A stretch of DNA of 64,000 bases from Sphingomonadales bacterium 39-57-19 (GCA_002282385.1 NCJG01000001.1:62001-126000); one strand, 5' to 3'. Shown: positions 48,496 through 57,948, numbered from the stretch's first letter. Notes: a model not told the origin generated them from the letters alone. Program-made: numbers and translations.

Positions 48496-50479
48496 CGATC
48501 GGTTCCATCGCGACATAGACGCTCTTTAGCTGGGTATAATGTTCAATCGCTGCCTTGCCATTTTCGCGGCCAAGACCGGATTGTTTGTTGCCGCCAAATG
48601 GCATTTCAATCGGCGTGATGTTGTATGTATTGATCCAGCAGGTGCCGGCCTCCAACGCCGCGATTACGCGGTGCGCGCGGGTCAGGTTGTTGGTGAAAAT
48701 ACCTGCGGCGAGGCCGAAGCTGGTGTTGTTCGCCCGCGCGACGACCTCTGCCTCATCCTCGAAATCAAGCACCGCCATGACGGGGCCGAAAATTTCTTCA
48801 CGAACAATGGCCATATCGTCGGTGCAGCCGGTGAAGATGGTTGGTTCAACAAAGGCGCCCTTCGCCAAATCGCCGGTCGTCACACGCTTCCCGCCGGTCA
48901 GCAAATTTGCGCCTTGTTGCTGGCCAAGCGCGATATAGCCCAGCACCTTTTCCATATGCGCCGGTGAAATCAGCGCGCCCATTTGGGTGGCTGGATTAAG
49001 CGGATCGCCAATCACCATCGCCTCGGTGCGCGCCTTCAATTTTGCAAGAAACGCATCACGGACATTTTTGTGCACAAAAACGCGCGTGCCATTGGTGCAA
49101 ACCTCGCCCGCCGAATAGAAATTGGCGAGCAACGCGCCCGAGACCGCTTCGTCCAAATCGGCATCTTCGAACACGATCAGCGCCGATTTGCCGCCCAGTT
49201 CAAAGGTGACATATTTCAGCGTGCCTGCCGCATCGACCATCACCTTTTTACCAGTGCCGACTTCGCCCGTCAGCGACACTTTGGCGATGTCGGGATGCAG
49301 GCTGAGCAATCGGCCGGTGTCGGCTTTGCCTTGCACCACCTGAAACAGCCCATCGGGAAGGCCCGCATCGCGATAGGTTTTTTCTAGCTCAATCGCGGTT
49401 AGCGGCGTCAGCTCGGCTGGCTTGAAGATCATTGCGTTGCCGCACGCCAGCGCGGGTGCGGATTTCCAGCAGGCAATCTGAATGGGATAGTTCCACGCGC
49501 CAATGCCCGCAACGACGCCCAAAGGCTCGCGCCGGGAATAGCCGAACGCACCCGTGCCAAGGTCGTGATGTTCACCGGCAATCGTGCGCGCAAGTCCCGC
49601 ATAATATTCGATACAGTCCGCGCCGGATAAGACATCAACGGCAATGGTTTCTTGAATGGGCTTTCCGGTATCTTGCGCTTCAAGCCGCGCGAGCACGTCA
49701 TTGCGTTCGACGAGCAGGGCGGCGGCGCGGTGAAGGATGCGCCCGCGTTCTACACCCGGTGTTTTGGCCCAAAGCTTTTGCGCCTCGGCCGCGCGGGCCA
49801 CAGCTTTATCGACATCTGCCTGTCCGTCGATGCGGATTGTGGCGAGCAGTTGCCCTGTCGCAGGGTTGACCGTGTCGAAGCTTGTGGCGGCCGCCGAGGG
49901 CAGGGTGTCCTTCAGGTTGCGCGCGATGAATTCAAAGATCAGGTCACGCGCCAGACCATTTTGCAGTTCTGATCCCCCGTTCATCGCAGCGCGCAGCCAG
50001 ACGCCATCGACCATCGCGGCAATGGTGTCCGCCATGGGCGATACTTCGCGCGGGTCGACTAGCTGCCGCAGATCAAATTTGAGGTTGGACAACATGCGCT
50101 GTTGATGTGCACGCTGTACCCGCGCCAGTTGCGGCACATGCAGCGCCTGTCCCCAGAAAGACAGCCAAACCCGCGCCGTTTCCTCGGAAAAGTCGTTATA
50201 CCCAAGATGGGAGTCCACCAGCGCCTGTATCCGCGCGCGGGGCCCCGCAGCGAGCCGGAGACGCGCAGTTGCCTGATTGTTCAATTGACGCACTACCGAG
50301 CGGAAAGCGGCCTCAAGAAGGGCTTCTTTGCTTGTGAAATAATGGACGATCAAAGCTGCCGAGATACCGGCATGGTGCGCAACTTTGTTGAACGTAAATT
50401 CAACTATTCCATTTTCAGCCAAAACACAGATAGCCGAGGCTATAATATGTTGGCGACGATCAGTTCGAATCTCTTGCAT
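48482..50479 (-). CDS. BetI (TetR-type repressor) - BetB (betaine aldehyde dehydrogenase) fusion
   Basis: 665 residues in one uninterrupted frame from the ATG at 50479 (a TTG at 50494 would add five). Residues about 1-190 form a TetR-type repressor of BetI kind: HTH at about 30-50 (FNKVAHHAGISAALIVHYF), then TSKEALLEAAFRSV and IAAMVDGVWLRAA. From about residue 200 (FDTVNPATGQ) the rest is betaine aldehyde dehydrogenase: GVVAGIGAWNYPIQIA, catalytic Glu427 in FELGGKSA and Cys461 in AGEVCTNGTR, ending in CWINTYNITPIEMPFGG. No Met, GTG or TTG codon lies in frame at the junction (about 188-205), so BetB cannot start separately there. Separate betI and betB are the norm elsewhere. A PutA-like enzyme that also binds DNA is inferred. 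Confidence 0.92.
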   Translation of the reverse strand: MQEIRTDRRQHIIASAICVLAENGIVEFTFNKVAHHAGISAALIVHYFTSKEALLEAAFRSVVRQLNNQATARLRLAAGPRARIQALVDSHLGYNDFSEETARVWLSFWGQALHVPQLARVQRAHQQRMLSNLKFDLRQLVDPREVSPMADTIAAMVDGVWLRAAMNGGSELQNGLARDLIFEFIARNLKDTLPSAAATSFDTVNPATGQLLATIRIDGQADVDKAVARAAEAQKLWAKTPGVERGRILHRAAALLVERNDVLARLEAQDTGKPIQETIAVDVLSGADCIEYYAGLARTIAGEHHDLGTGAFGYSRREPLGVVAGIGAWNYPIQIACWKSAPALACGNAMIFKPAELTPLTAIELEKTYRDAGLPDGLFQVVQGKADTGRLLSLHPDIAKVSLTGEVGTGKKVMVDAAGTLKYVTFELGGKSALIVFEDADLDEAVSGALLANFYSAGEVCTNGTRVFVHKNVRDAFLAKLKARTEAMVIGDPLNPATQMGALISPAHMEKVLGYIALGQQQGANLLTGGKRVTTGDLAKGAFVEPTIFTGCTDDMAIVREEIFGPVMAVLDFEDEAEVVARANNTSFGLAAGIFTNNLTRAHRVIAALEAGTCWINTYNITPIEMPFGGNKQSGLGRENGKAAIEHYTQLKSVYVAMEPIDAPY

Positions 50480-50496
50480 AAGCGAGAATATCAAAC

Positions 50497-50514
50497 ATTG
50501 AACGCTTATTCAAT
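50497..50514 (-). promoter_or_regulatory. Possible BetI-type operator upstream of the fusion gene
   Basis: ATTGAA-CGCTTA-TTCAAT: perfect 6-bp arms 18 bases before the fusion start. Right-hand half TTCAATCAGG recurs within CGTTCAATCAGG at 50591-50602, and the reverse form TTGAACG at 50669-50675. BetI sites in other bacteria are built from TTCAATCA/TGATTGAA, so these look like relatives. Binding is inferred. Confidence 0.45.
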
Positions 50515-50774
50515 CAGGTCCATCAACGGATGTCATTCCACTCCATGACCCGTCACCAGTGCGCCGGATGGACATACGCTTTTTAGGGCCCGTTCAATCA
50601 GGTGAGACAATCCGGACCTATCCCTGCATTAAAATGCGATGGAAAAGCAGCATTTCAGTCGACAAGCGTTGAACGCAATGTCACGGTTTTGTCGAACGGG
50701 TACTTTTGATTTTCAAAAACGAACAGTAATCCATGGTGAAGCGAATATTTTCCATGGGAGCGGAGACGAACATA

Positions 50775-51929
50775 ATGGATAACGACATTTTCGAACAATT
50801 CACGGAACAGCTGCGACGGTATATTCGCGAACGGTTGATTCCGGCGGAAAAGGAAGTGCTCGAAACGGAATTGATTCCTGAAGCGATCATGGCCGAAATG
50901 CGTGACCTCGGATTGTTTGGCCTGACCGTTCCGGAAGAATATGGCGGTGCTGGAATGAATATCCAGCAATATATCCGCACGATGCGTGAATTTAGCTACG
51001 CGGCACCATGCTTTCGCTCTGTCACCTCAATCAATGTCGGCATGGTGTGTTCCGCGTTTAAAAACGGCGGAACTGAAGCGCAAAAGGCGGAATGGCTGCC
51101 GCGTTTGGCGGCTGGTGAAATTGCGTCCTTTGGTTTGACAGAACCCGGGTCCGGATCCGATTCTGCGGCAATGCAGACGACAGCGGTGAAGTCAGGCAAT
51201 GGCTGGGTATTGAACGGTACAAAACGGTACATCACCAATGCGCCATTTGCGAATGTTGCGTTGATCATGGCGCGGACAAGCAAGGAAGCCTTGCCCAAAA
51301 ACGCGCATGTCTCTGCCTTTATCGTTCCCACGGACACGGCGGGCATCACCGTGGGTAAGTCCGACAAGAAAATGGGGCAGGCCGGTAGCCATATCGCCGA
51401 TATCATCATGGAAGATGTGAAGTTGCCTGCGGACGCCATATTGGGCGGTGAAGAGGGCAAGGGCTTTGCCTTTGCCATGAAGAGCCTCGACAACGGACGC
51501 ATGTCGGTCGGTGCAGCAGCTACGGGCTATGCGCGGCGTGCGCTCGACAGCGCGCTGCGTTACGCCAATGAACGCAAGGCATTTGGCGAACCGATTGCCA
51601 ATTTCCAGCTTATCCAACAAATGCTCGCTGACAGCGAAATCGAGATTTACGCGGCGGAATGTATGTTGGATGACGCGGCCCGCCGTGCCGATGCCGGCGA
51701 AAATGTGCTGCGCAAAGCGGCTGCGGCCAAGGTGTTTGCATCCGAAATGTGCGGCCGCGTGGTTGACCGCGTGGTGCAGATTTACGGTGGTGCGGGATAT
51801 TTGGCGGAATATGATGCGGAACGTTTCTACCGTGACGCACGCATTTACCGGATTTATGAAGGCACAACGCAGATCCTGCAGCTTCAGATTGCCAAGCATA
51901 TGCTGCGTGAATGGGCGGCGCAGGCCTGA
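50775..51929 (+). CDS. Acyl-CoA dehydrogenase (1)
   Basis: 384 residues from the ATG at 50775; GGAG is nine bases upstream, whereas the earlier ATGs at 50733 and 50754 would add unneeded N-terminal residues. FAD-binding ASFGLTEPGSGSD near 120-132 and a second motif GKRYITNA. Catalytic Glu362 in IYEGTTQI, the medium-chain type position. It starts the long operon running to 59181 and is divergent from the BetI-BetB gene. The substrate is not known; a carboxylated short-chain acyl-CoA is plausible. Confidence 0.93.
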   Translation: MDNDIFEQFTEQLRRYIRERLIPAEKEVLETELIPEAIMAEMRDLGLFGLTVPEEYGGAGMNIQQYIRTMREFSYAAPCFRSVTSINVGMVCSAFKNGGTEAQKAEWLPRLAAGEIASFGLTEPGSGSDSAAMQTTAVKSGNGWVLNGTKRYITNAPFANVALIMARTSKEALPKNAHVSAFIVPTDTAGITVGKSDKKMGQAGSHIADIIMEDVKLPADAILGGEEGKGFAFAMKSLDNGRMSVGAAATGYARRALDSALRYANERKAFGEPIANFQLIQQMLADSEIEIYAAECMLDDAARRADAGENVLRKAAAAKVFASEMCGRVVDRVVQIYGGAGYLAEYDAERFYRDARIYRIYEGTTQILQLQIAKHMLREWAAQA

Positions 51930-51932
51930 TGC

Positions 51933-53135
51933 ATGTATAATTTGCTCGATGGTCTGACGATTATCGAGGCGTCGTCCTTTGTGGCGTCGCCGACAGCTGG
52001 CCTATATTGTGCGCAGTTCGGGGCAGAGGTGATCCGCGTCGATCAGATTGGCGGCGGCCCGGATTACCATCGCTGGCCAGTGACTGCGGCGAATGACTCG
52101 CTCTATTGGGAAAATCTAAACCGCGCCAAAAAATCAGTCGCGCTTGATCTATCCAGCCCGCAGGGGCGCGAGTTGTTGCAGGAACTGGTGCGGGTCACCG
52201 GTCAGTTCATCACCAATTTTCCCGCAGATGGTTTTCTGTCGCACGCAAAATTGGCTGAAGGCCGTGCTGATCTTGTAACCGTGCGGGTCATGGGCTGGGC
52301 CGACGGGGCGCCAGCGCTCGATTACACGGTGAATAATGCGGTTGGCTATCCCATGATGACTGGGGCTGGCCCCGAACCCGTCAATCATGTGCTGCCTGCT
52401 TGGGATGTCATCAGCGGCGCCTATGCCGCGTTCGCTATGCTGGCGGCCATTCGTAGGCGCGAACAGACCGGCGAGGGCAGTGAGGTGCGCATTCCCCTGT
52501 CGGACGTCGCCATTGGCACCGTTGCCAATCTGGGCGGTGTCGCAGAAGTGTTGCACAATAATGCCAATCGCCCTCGGCTCGGCAACGCGGTCTATGGTTT
52601 GTTCGGGCGCGATTTTGTGACCAAAGACAATGTGCGCACGATGGTGGTCGTTGTCACCCACCGCCAATGGGCGAACCTTATTGGTGCGCTTGGTTTGACG
52701 GCGCACGTGGAGGCGATAGAGGCGGAGCGCGGAGTTAGCTTCGCCAAAGACGATGGACTTCGCTTTCAGCACCGCGATGCGCTTTATCCGTTATTTGAAC
52801 GGGCAATTGGTTCGCTCGATCACGCGGTGATGGCTGCAACGCTGGATGAGGCCGGAATTGTGCATTCGGCCTATCGCACTATGTTGGACGCGGCGCATGA
52901 TCCGCGCTTGGTCGGCAATAACCCGATGTTTAGCGACTTTGACGCAAACCCGTCGGGCTTCAATTATCCCGCTGCTGGTGCTTTTGGCACTATTCCCCAA
53001 TTGCCGCGTGGTGACGCAAAGGCCGCCCCGCGCAATGGGGCGCATAGCGAGGAAATATTGAGCACTGCGCTCGGCCTGTCCTCGGGCGAAATTGCCCGTC
53101 TCATTGACTCTGGAATATTAGGAATTGCCAAATGA
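51933..53135 (+). CDS. mct: CaiB/BaiF family CoA transferase, mesaconyl-CoA C1-C4 type
   Basis: 400 residues of the class III CoA-transferase fold with catalytic Asp158 (HVLPAWDVISGAYAAF). From memory of the family, it follows 2-methylfumaryl-CoA isomerase (Mct) closely: EASSFVASPTAGL, RVDQIGGGPDYHRWPVT near 34-51, LNRAKKSVALD, and DRPRLGN-like NRPRLGNAVYGLFGRDF near 207. Mct moves CoA within mesaconate from C1 to C4. This reading is stronger because methylsuccinyl-CoA dehydrogenase and mesaconyl-C4-CoA hydratase genes follow. Three bases separate it from the first dehydrogenase gene. Confidence 0.72.
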   Translation: MYNLLDGLTIIEASSFVASPTAGLYCAQFGAEVIRVDQIGGGPDYHRWPVTAANDSLYWENLNRAKKSVALDLSSPQGRELLQELVRVTGQFITNFPADGFLSHAKLAEGRADLVTVRVMGWADGAPALDYTVNNAVGYPMMTGAGPEPVNHVLPAWDVISGAYAAFAMLAAIRRREQTGEGSEVRIPLSDVAIGTVANLGGVAEVLHNNANRPRLGNAVYGLFGRDFVTKDNVRTMVVVVTHRQWANLIGALGLTAHVEAIEAERGVSFAKDDGLRFQHRDALYPLFERAIGSLDHAVMAATLDEAGIVHSAYRTMLDAAHDPRLVGNNPMFSDFDANPSGFNYPAAGAFGTIPQLPRGDAKAAPRNGAHSEEILSTALGLSSGEIARLIDSGILGIAK

Positions 53136-54346
53136 ATACGCTTCGCCGTGCCGCAATCGTCGCCCCCATCCGCACGCCTGTCGGCAAATTTGGCGGTGCG
53201 CTCTCCTCACTCAACGCCGGTGACTTGGGCGGTATCATCCTTAAGGCACTGATTGAGCGGACAAAGATTGATCCGACCCGCGTGGACGATGTGGTATTTG
53301 CCCAAGGCTATGGCAATGGAGAAGCACCGTGCATTGGACATTGGGCGTGGCTTGCGGCGGGCCTTCCGATTGAGGTGCCTGGCTATCAAGTCGACCGTCG
53401 TTGCGGATCTGGCCTGCAAGCAATTGTGAACGCCGCGATGATGGTGCAAACAGGTGTGAGCGACATGGTGGTCGCAGGTGGCTGCGAAAGCATGTCCAAC
53501 GTTGAACATTACACCACCGACATCCGCAAAGGCGTTCGGGCGGGCAATCTGACCTTGCATGATCGGTTGACCCGCGGACGCGTGATGAGTCAGCCCGTTG
53601 AACGCTTTGGCGTGATATCGGGGATGATTGAAACCGCCGAGAACCTAGCCAAAGACCATGGCATCAGCCGCGAAGCATGTGACGCCTATGCGGCCCGATC
53701 GCATCAGCGCGCGGCGGCGGCATGGGCAAATGGTCTGTTTGACGATGAATTGGTGCCCGTCAGCATTGCGCAACGAAAAGGCGACGCAATCGTCTTTGAT
53801 CATGACGAAGGCTATCGCGCCGACGCGACGCCTGAGACAATGGCCGCGTTACGCCCGCTTGAGGGCGGCGTGGTCACTGCGGGCAATGCCAGCCAACAAA
53901 ATGACGCTGCAGCCGCATGCCTTGTTGTCGCAGAAGATAAGCTTGAAGAGCTTGGGTTGGAACCGATAGCCTATTTCCACAGCTGGGCGGCTGCGGGTTG
54001 CGAGCCATCGCGCATGGGCTTTGGTCCCGTTCCCGCGACACAGCGGCTCTTTGCGCGCAATGGCCTTTCCTGGGACGACATCGGTCTGGTTGAATTGAAT
54101 GAGGCCTTTGCGCCGCAAGTGCTCGCCTGTCTCAAAGGATGGGGCTGGTCGGATGATGACAGCCGCCATGACATGCTTAACGTCAACGGCTCCGGTATTT
54201 CGCTTGGTCACCCCATTGGTGCAACTGGCGGCCGGATATTGGCGAACCTGACGCGTGAAATGCAGCGGCGTGATGTGCGCTTCGGGCTTGAAACAATGTG
54301 CATTGGCGGTGGTCAGGGCATAGCGGCGGTGTTTGAGCGCGCATGA
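53132..54346 (+). CDS. Acetyl-CoA acetyltransferase-type thiolase
   Basis: 404 residues. The nucleophile Cys91 is in DRRCGSGLQA, HPIGATGGRILANL holds the His near 352, and the acid-base Cys is in TMCIGGGQG near 391. Cleaves or forms 3-ketoacyl-CoA; the substrate in this operon is unknown, but it may shorten chains before the branched C5 stage. Overlaps the CoA transferase stop and the next gene start. Confidence 0.93.
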   Translation: MNTLRRAAIVAPIRTPVGKFGGALSSLNAGDLGGIILKALIERTKIDPTRVDDVVFAQGYGNGEAPCIGHWAWLAAGLPIEVPGYQVDRRCGSGLQAIVNAAMMVQTGVSDMVVAGGCESMSNVEHYTTDIRKGVRAGNLTLHDRLTRGRVMSQPVERFGVISGMIETAENLAKDHGISREACDAYAARSHQRAAAAWANGLFDDELVPVSIAQRKGDAIVFDHDEGYRADATPETMAALRPLEGGVVTAGNASQQNDAAAACLVVAEDKLEELGLEPIAYFHSWAAAGCEPSRMGFGPVPATQRLFARNGLSWDDIGLVELNEAFAPQVLACLKGWGWSDDDSRHDMLNVNGSGISLGHPIGATGGRILANLTREMQRRDVRFGLETMCIGGGQGIAAVFERA

Positions 54347-55932
54347 GTTTTGATGCCGCATTAGTTGCTACCCAAGACTACCGCGATGCAGCGAAGGCGG
54401 CGCTGTCCGACCGGGTAAAAGAGCGGTCGATGGACGCCGACCAACGTGCGGCCCACGGCTTTTCGTGGATTGCGACAAGCGTGGCTGCGCTCGAAGCAGT
54501 CACGGATTGGCTTCGCCTGCATAATGGAGGAACCGACCTTGATCGAAACATTGCGACGCTGATTTTTGCTGAAACACTTGGGCAATTGACCGGCGGATTG
54601 CCGATGGGGCAGAATGAAATATTCCGTCCCGTTGATCTTGGCATGTCGCAACAGGCGGCACTGTTGGCCGCACGTTGCGCAGATTTATTGGGTGCAGATC
54701 ATGCGGCGGTGCGCGCCGATGTTGCGCAGGCGCTGGCGTCAGGTGCGATGCCGAGCGAAAGCCTTCACGACGCAGAACTTGACGCCATTCGCGATCAATA
54801 TCGCCGCTTTACGAACAGCGAGATTTTGCCGCACGCGCATCGCTGGCATTTGGCGAATGATTTGATCCCCGATGACACGATTTCGGCAATGGCGGCGCTT
54901 GGCACTTTCGGCGTCTGCATCCCTACCGAATATGGCGGGCTTGGTTTATCCAAGCTGGTCATGTGTGTGATAACCGAAGAGCTTTCGCGTGGCTGGATCG
55001 GCGCGGGTTCGCTGAGCACAAGGTCTGAAATCGCCGGTGAATTGATTTCCATGGGCGGAACAGAGGCACAAAAGGCGCATTGGCTGCCGAAAATCGCGAA
55101 CGGAGAAATTTTACCGACCGCAGTGTTTACCGAACCCGACACAGGGTCCGACCTCGGCGCGCTGCAAACCCGCGCGCAACGGACCGCTGATGGATGGGCG
55201 ATCAATGGTGCAAAGACATGGATTACGCATGGCAGCCGTTCCGATCTGATGACGATGCTTGTCCGCACGTTGCCCGATGCGAAAGGCTATGCGGGGCTGT
55301 CGATGCTGCTCGTCCCCAAGCCGCGCGGCACGGATAGCGACCCGTTTCCGGCGACAGGCATGTCCGGCAGCGAGATCGAAGTGCTGGGCTATCGCGGCAT
55401 GCGCGAATATGCGTTGCAATTCGATGGCATGCTTGCCCCTGCCGATGCCTTGTTGGGCGGCGAAGAGGGGCAGGGTTTCAAGCAGTTGATGCGCACATTT
55501 GAAGGCGCACGTATCCAGACCGCAGCCCGCGCCGTGGGTGTCGCCAAACGCGCGTTGGAGCTTGGCCTCGAATATGCCGTCAACCGCAAGCAGTTTGGCA
55601 AGGCCATCATCGGGTTCCCGCGTGTCGCCGACAAAATCGCCATGAGCGTGGCCGATTTCGTGATGACCCGTGAACTGACCTATGCTGCTGCCCGCGCCAA
55701 GGATTCCGGAAAACGATGCGATATTGAGGCGGGCATGGCGAAGTTGCTGGCGGCCCGCGCGGCGTGGAGCAATGCCGACGCGAGCTTACAAATTCATGGC
55801 GGCAATGGCTATGCGTTGGAATATGAAATCAGCCGCGTTTTATGTGATGCGCGGATATTGAATATCTTTGAAGGTGCCGCAGAAATTCAGGCGCAGGTCA
55901 TCGCTAAGGGCTTGATGGGAGGCGTAAACTGA
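54343..55932 (+). CDS. mcd: (2S)-methylsuccinyl-CoA dehydrogenase-like acyl-CoA dehydrogenase
   Basis: 529 residues, ~150 longer than ordinary acyl-CoA dehydrogenases because of an N-terminal extension. That extension carries AAHGFSWIATSVAALE, GGLPMGQNEIFRPVDLG and RDQYRRFTNSEILPHAHRWH, features I know from Mcd of the ethylmalonyl-CoA pathway. Core: AVFTEPDTGSDLGAL, AKTWITHGSRSDLMTMLVRT, catalytic Glu510 in NIFEGAAEIQ. Mcd converts methylsuccinyl-CoA to mesaconyl-C1-CoA, the substrate of the Mct-like enzyme two genes upstream. Ethylmalonyl-CoA mutase and crotonyl-CoA carboxylase are not in the window. Confidence 0.8.
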   Translation: MSFDAALVATQDYRDAAKAALSDRVKERSMDADQRAAHGFSWIATSVAALEAVTDWLRLHNGGTDLDRNIATLIFAETLGQLTGGLPMGQNEIFRPVDLGMSQQAALLAARCADLLGADHAAVRADVAQALASGAMPSESLHDAELDAIRDQYRRFTNSEILPHAHRWHLANDLIPDDTISAMAALGTFGVCIPTEYGGLGLSKLVMCVITEELSRGWIGAGSLSTRSEIAGELISMGGTEAQKAHWLPKIANGEILPTAVFTEPDTGSDLGALQTRAQRTADGWAINGAKTWITHGSRSDLMTMLVRTLPDAKGYAGLSMLLVPKPRGTDSDPFPATGMSGSEIEVLGYRGMREYALQFDGMLAPADALLGGEEGQGFKQLMRTFEGARIQTAARAVGVAKRALELGLEYAVNRKQFGKAIIGFPRVADKIAMSVADFVMTRELTYAAARAKDSGKRCDIEAGMAKLLAARAAWSNADASLQIHGGNGYALEYEISRVLCDARILNIFEGAAEIQAQVIAKGLMGGVN

Positions 55933-56789
55933 TGGGAGCATGGGATGCTTGGATTGGGCGTGAGGAAGTCCGGACAGACAGGGTAGATGCTGGGCTGGTT
56001 TCGCGCTGGCTTGCAACGCTTGACCGTGATGCGCCGGGTGATGGCAATGTGCCGCAGGGTTTGCACTGGTGCCTTTGTCTGCCGGATGCCGCGACCGCAA
56101 AGCTTGGCCCCGATGGGCATCCATTGCGCGATGATGGCGTAGAAAGCTTCCTGCCCCCAGTGCCGCTGCCGCGCCGCATGTGGGCCTCAGGCAAGGTCGA
56201 TTTTTTGAAGCCATTGCATGTTGGTGCGGTGGTCACGCGGACGTCGCGCATATTGTCGATATCCGAAAAGTCCGGCAATTCAGGCCAACTGGTTTTTGTC
56301 GATGTCGCGCATGAAACCTCCACTGAAAACGGACTGGCCGTGCGCGAGGTGCAAAGCATCGTGTATCGCGCGGCCGTGGGGTTAGAAACGCCGCTATCGC
56401 CACCCGTGGGCAGCGCGCGCAGCTTTGATGCCGACGGCTGGGACGCTCAGCGCGTTGTTGTCCCCAGCGAGCCGTTGCTTTTTCGCTATTCCGCGCTCAC
56501 GTTCAACAGCCACCGGATCCACTATGACTTGCCCTATGCGCGCGATGAAGAGCGCTATCGGGGGCTGGTGGTTCATGGTCCGCTGACAGCGAGTTTGCTG
56601 CTGGACCTTGCCCGCCGGGCATTGGGGGACAACGCATTGGCCAGCTTCGCATTTCGGGGCCTATCTCCAGCAATCTGCGGAGAGGCCTTGCATCTGGTGA
56701 TGCGCGGATCAGGCAACGAGATTGAACTGGCCGCCTTTGCAGGCGACGGACGACAGATCATGGCAGCTTCGGCGCAAGGACATATTTGA
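55932..56789 (+). CDS. Hot-dog dehydratase/hydratase, mesaconyl-C4-CoA hydratase-like
   Basis: 285 residues with two hot-dog halves: an N-terminal half (DAWIGREEV, GLHWCLCLPDAAT, LPPVPLPRRMWASGKVDFLKPL) and a C-terminal half (LLFRYSALTFNSHRIHYDLPYAR, the MaoC-type hydratase motif, then VVHGPLTASLLLDL). The pattern resembles 3-methylfumaryl-CoA hydratase (Meh) of the 3-hydroxypropionate bi-cycle and the related HTD2-type proteins. Mesaconyl-C4-CoA to (S)-citramalyl-CoA is the likely reaction given the neighbours. Overlaps mcd at TGATG. Confidence 0.65.
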   Translation: MGAWDAWIGREEVRTDRVDAGLVSRWLATLDRDAPGDGNVPQGLHWCLCLPDAATAKLGPDGHPLRDDGVESFLPPVPLPRRMWASGKVDFLKPLHVGAVVTRTSRILSISEKSGNSGQLVFVDVAHETSTENGLAVREVQSIVYRAAVGLETPLSPPVGSARSFDADGWDAQRVVVPSEPLLFRYSALTFNSHRIHYDLPYARDEERYRGLVVHGPLTASLLLDLARRALGDNALASFAFRGLSPAICGEALHLVMRGSGNEIELAAFAGDGRQIMAASAQGHI

Positions 56790-56790
56790 A

Positions 56791-57948
56791 ATGAGTGAGA
56801 GTGAAAATATCGCCGAAATCCGCCGCTCTGTGCAGGCATTATGCGCCGATTTTCCGGGTGCATATTGGCGGGAAAAGGACAGCGCGCGCGCCTATCCGGG
56901 CGAATTTGTGGATGCGCTGACCAAGGCAGGGTTCCTCGCTGCGTTGATACCGGAAGCTTATGGTGGTTCAGGGCTCACACTCTCTGACGCGGCCATTATC
57001 ATGGAGGAAATTCAAGCCTCAGGCTGCAACGGCGCGTCGGCCCATGCCCAGATGTACATCATGAACACGCTGCTGAAATATGGCAGTGAAGAACAGAAGC
57101 AGGAATATCTGCCACGTATCGCGACAGGGGAGCTGCGCCTTCAGGCCTTTGGTGTTTCTGAACCGACCAGCGGCACCGACACGCTTTCCTTGCGCACCGT
57201 CGCGGTTCGCGATGGCGACGAATATGTCATCAATGGCCAAAAGTTATGGACGAGCCGCGCGGAATATTCCGATCTTATGCTGTTGCTCGCGCGCACGACG
57301 CCGCGCGAAGATGTCACCAGTAAGACGGAGGGGCTCTCGGTTTTCCTCATCGATATGCGCGAGGTGGTCGGAAACGGCATGACCATCAAGCCGATCCGCA
57401 CGATGATGAATCATTCAACGACCGAGATATTCTTTGACGATATGCGGATTCCAGCGTCAGCCTTGGTTGGCGAGGAAGGCAAAGGTTTCCGCTACATCCT
57501 GTCGGGCATGAATGCCGAGCGTATCCTCATTGCCGCAGAGTGCATTGGGGACGCCAAATGGTTCATTAAAAAAGCCAGCGATTATGCCAGCGAGCGCAAC
57601 GTCTTTGGTCGCGCCATTGGCCAGAACCAAGGCGTGCAGTTCCCTATAGCGCGCTGCTACGCACAGATGTGCGCAGCGGAACTGATGGTGCATCATGCAG
57701 CGCAGGTATTTGACGCAGGAGGTAACCCGGGGGCAGAGGCGAATATGGCCAAGCTTCTGGCGTCAGAAGCCAGCTGGGCCGCCGCCGACATGTGCGTCCA
57801 AACGCACGGTGGCTTTGGCTTTGCCGAAGAATATGATGTGGAGCGCAAGTTCCGTGAAGCACGCCTCTATACCGTTGCTCCGATCAGCACCAACCTGATC
57901 CTAAGTTATCTTGCCGAGCATGTTCTCGGTCTTCCCCGCAGCTATTGA
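56791..57948 (+). CDS. Acyl-CoA dehydrogenase (2), isovaleryl-type catalytic position
   Basis: 385 residues from the ATG at 56791 with AAGGA ten bases upstream. Substrate and FAD regions QAFGVSEPTSGTDTLSL and GQKLWTSRAEYSDL. The usual end motif is altered: TVAPISTNL replaces YEGTTQI. Glu243 in GMNAERILIAAE occupies the isovaleryl-CoA dehydrogenase catalytic position instead. This suggests a branched or bulky short-chain acyl-CoA substrate. Confidence 0.9.
   Translation: MSESENIAEIRRSVQALCADFPGAYWREKDSARAYPGEFVDALTKAGFLAALIPEAYGGSGLTLSDAAIIMEEIQASGCNGASAHAQMYIMNTLLKYGSEEQKQEYLPRIATGELRLQAFGVSEPTSGTDTLSLRTVAVRDGDEYVINGQKLWTSRAEYSDLMLLLARTTPREDVTSKTEGLSVFLIDMREVVGNGMTIKPIRTMMNHSTTEIFFDDMRIPASALVGEEGKGFRYILSGMNAERILIAAECIGDAKWFIKKASDYASERNVFGRAIGQNQGVQFPIARCYAQMCAAELMVHHAAQVFDAGGNPGAEANMAKLLASEASWAAADMCVQTHGGFGFAEEYDVERKFREARLYTVAPISTNLILSYLAEHVLGLPRSY

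Noticed and set aside
45467..50479. Biosynthetic gene cluster
   Set aside because: The genes fit choline/betaine oxidation; no assembly-line or tailoring core enzyme is present.
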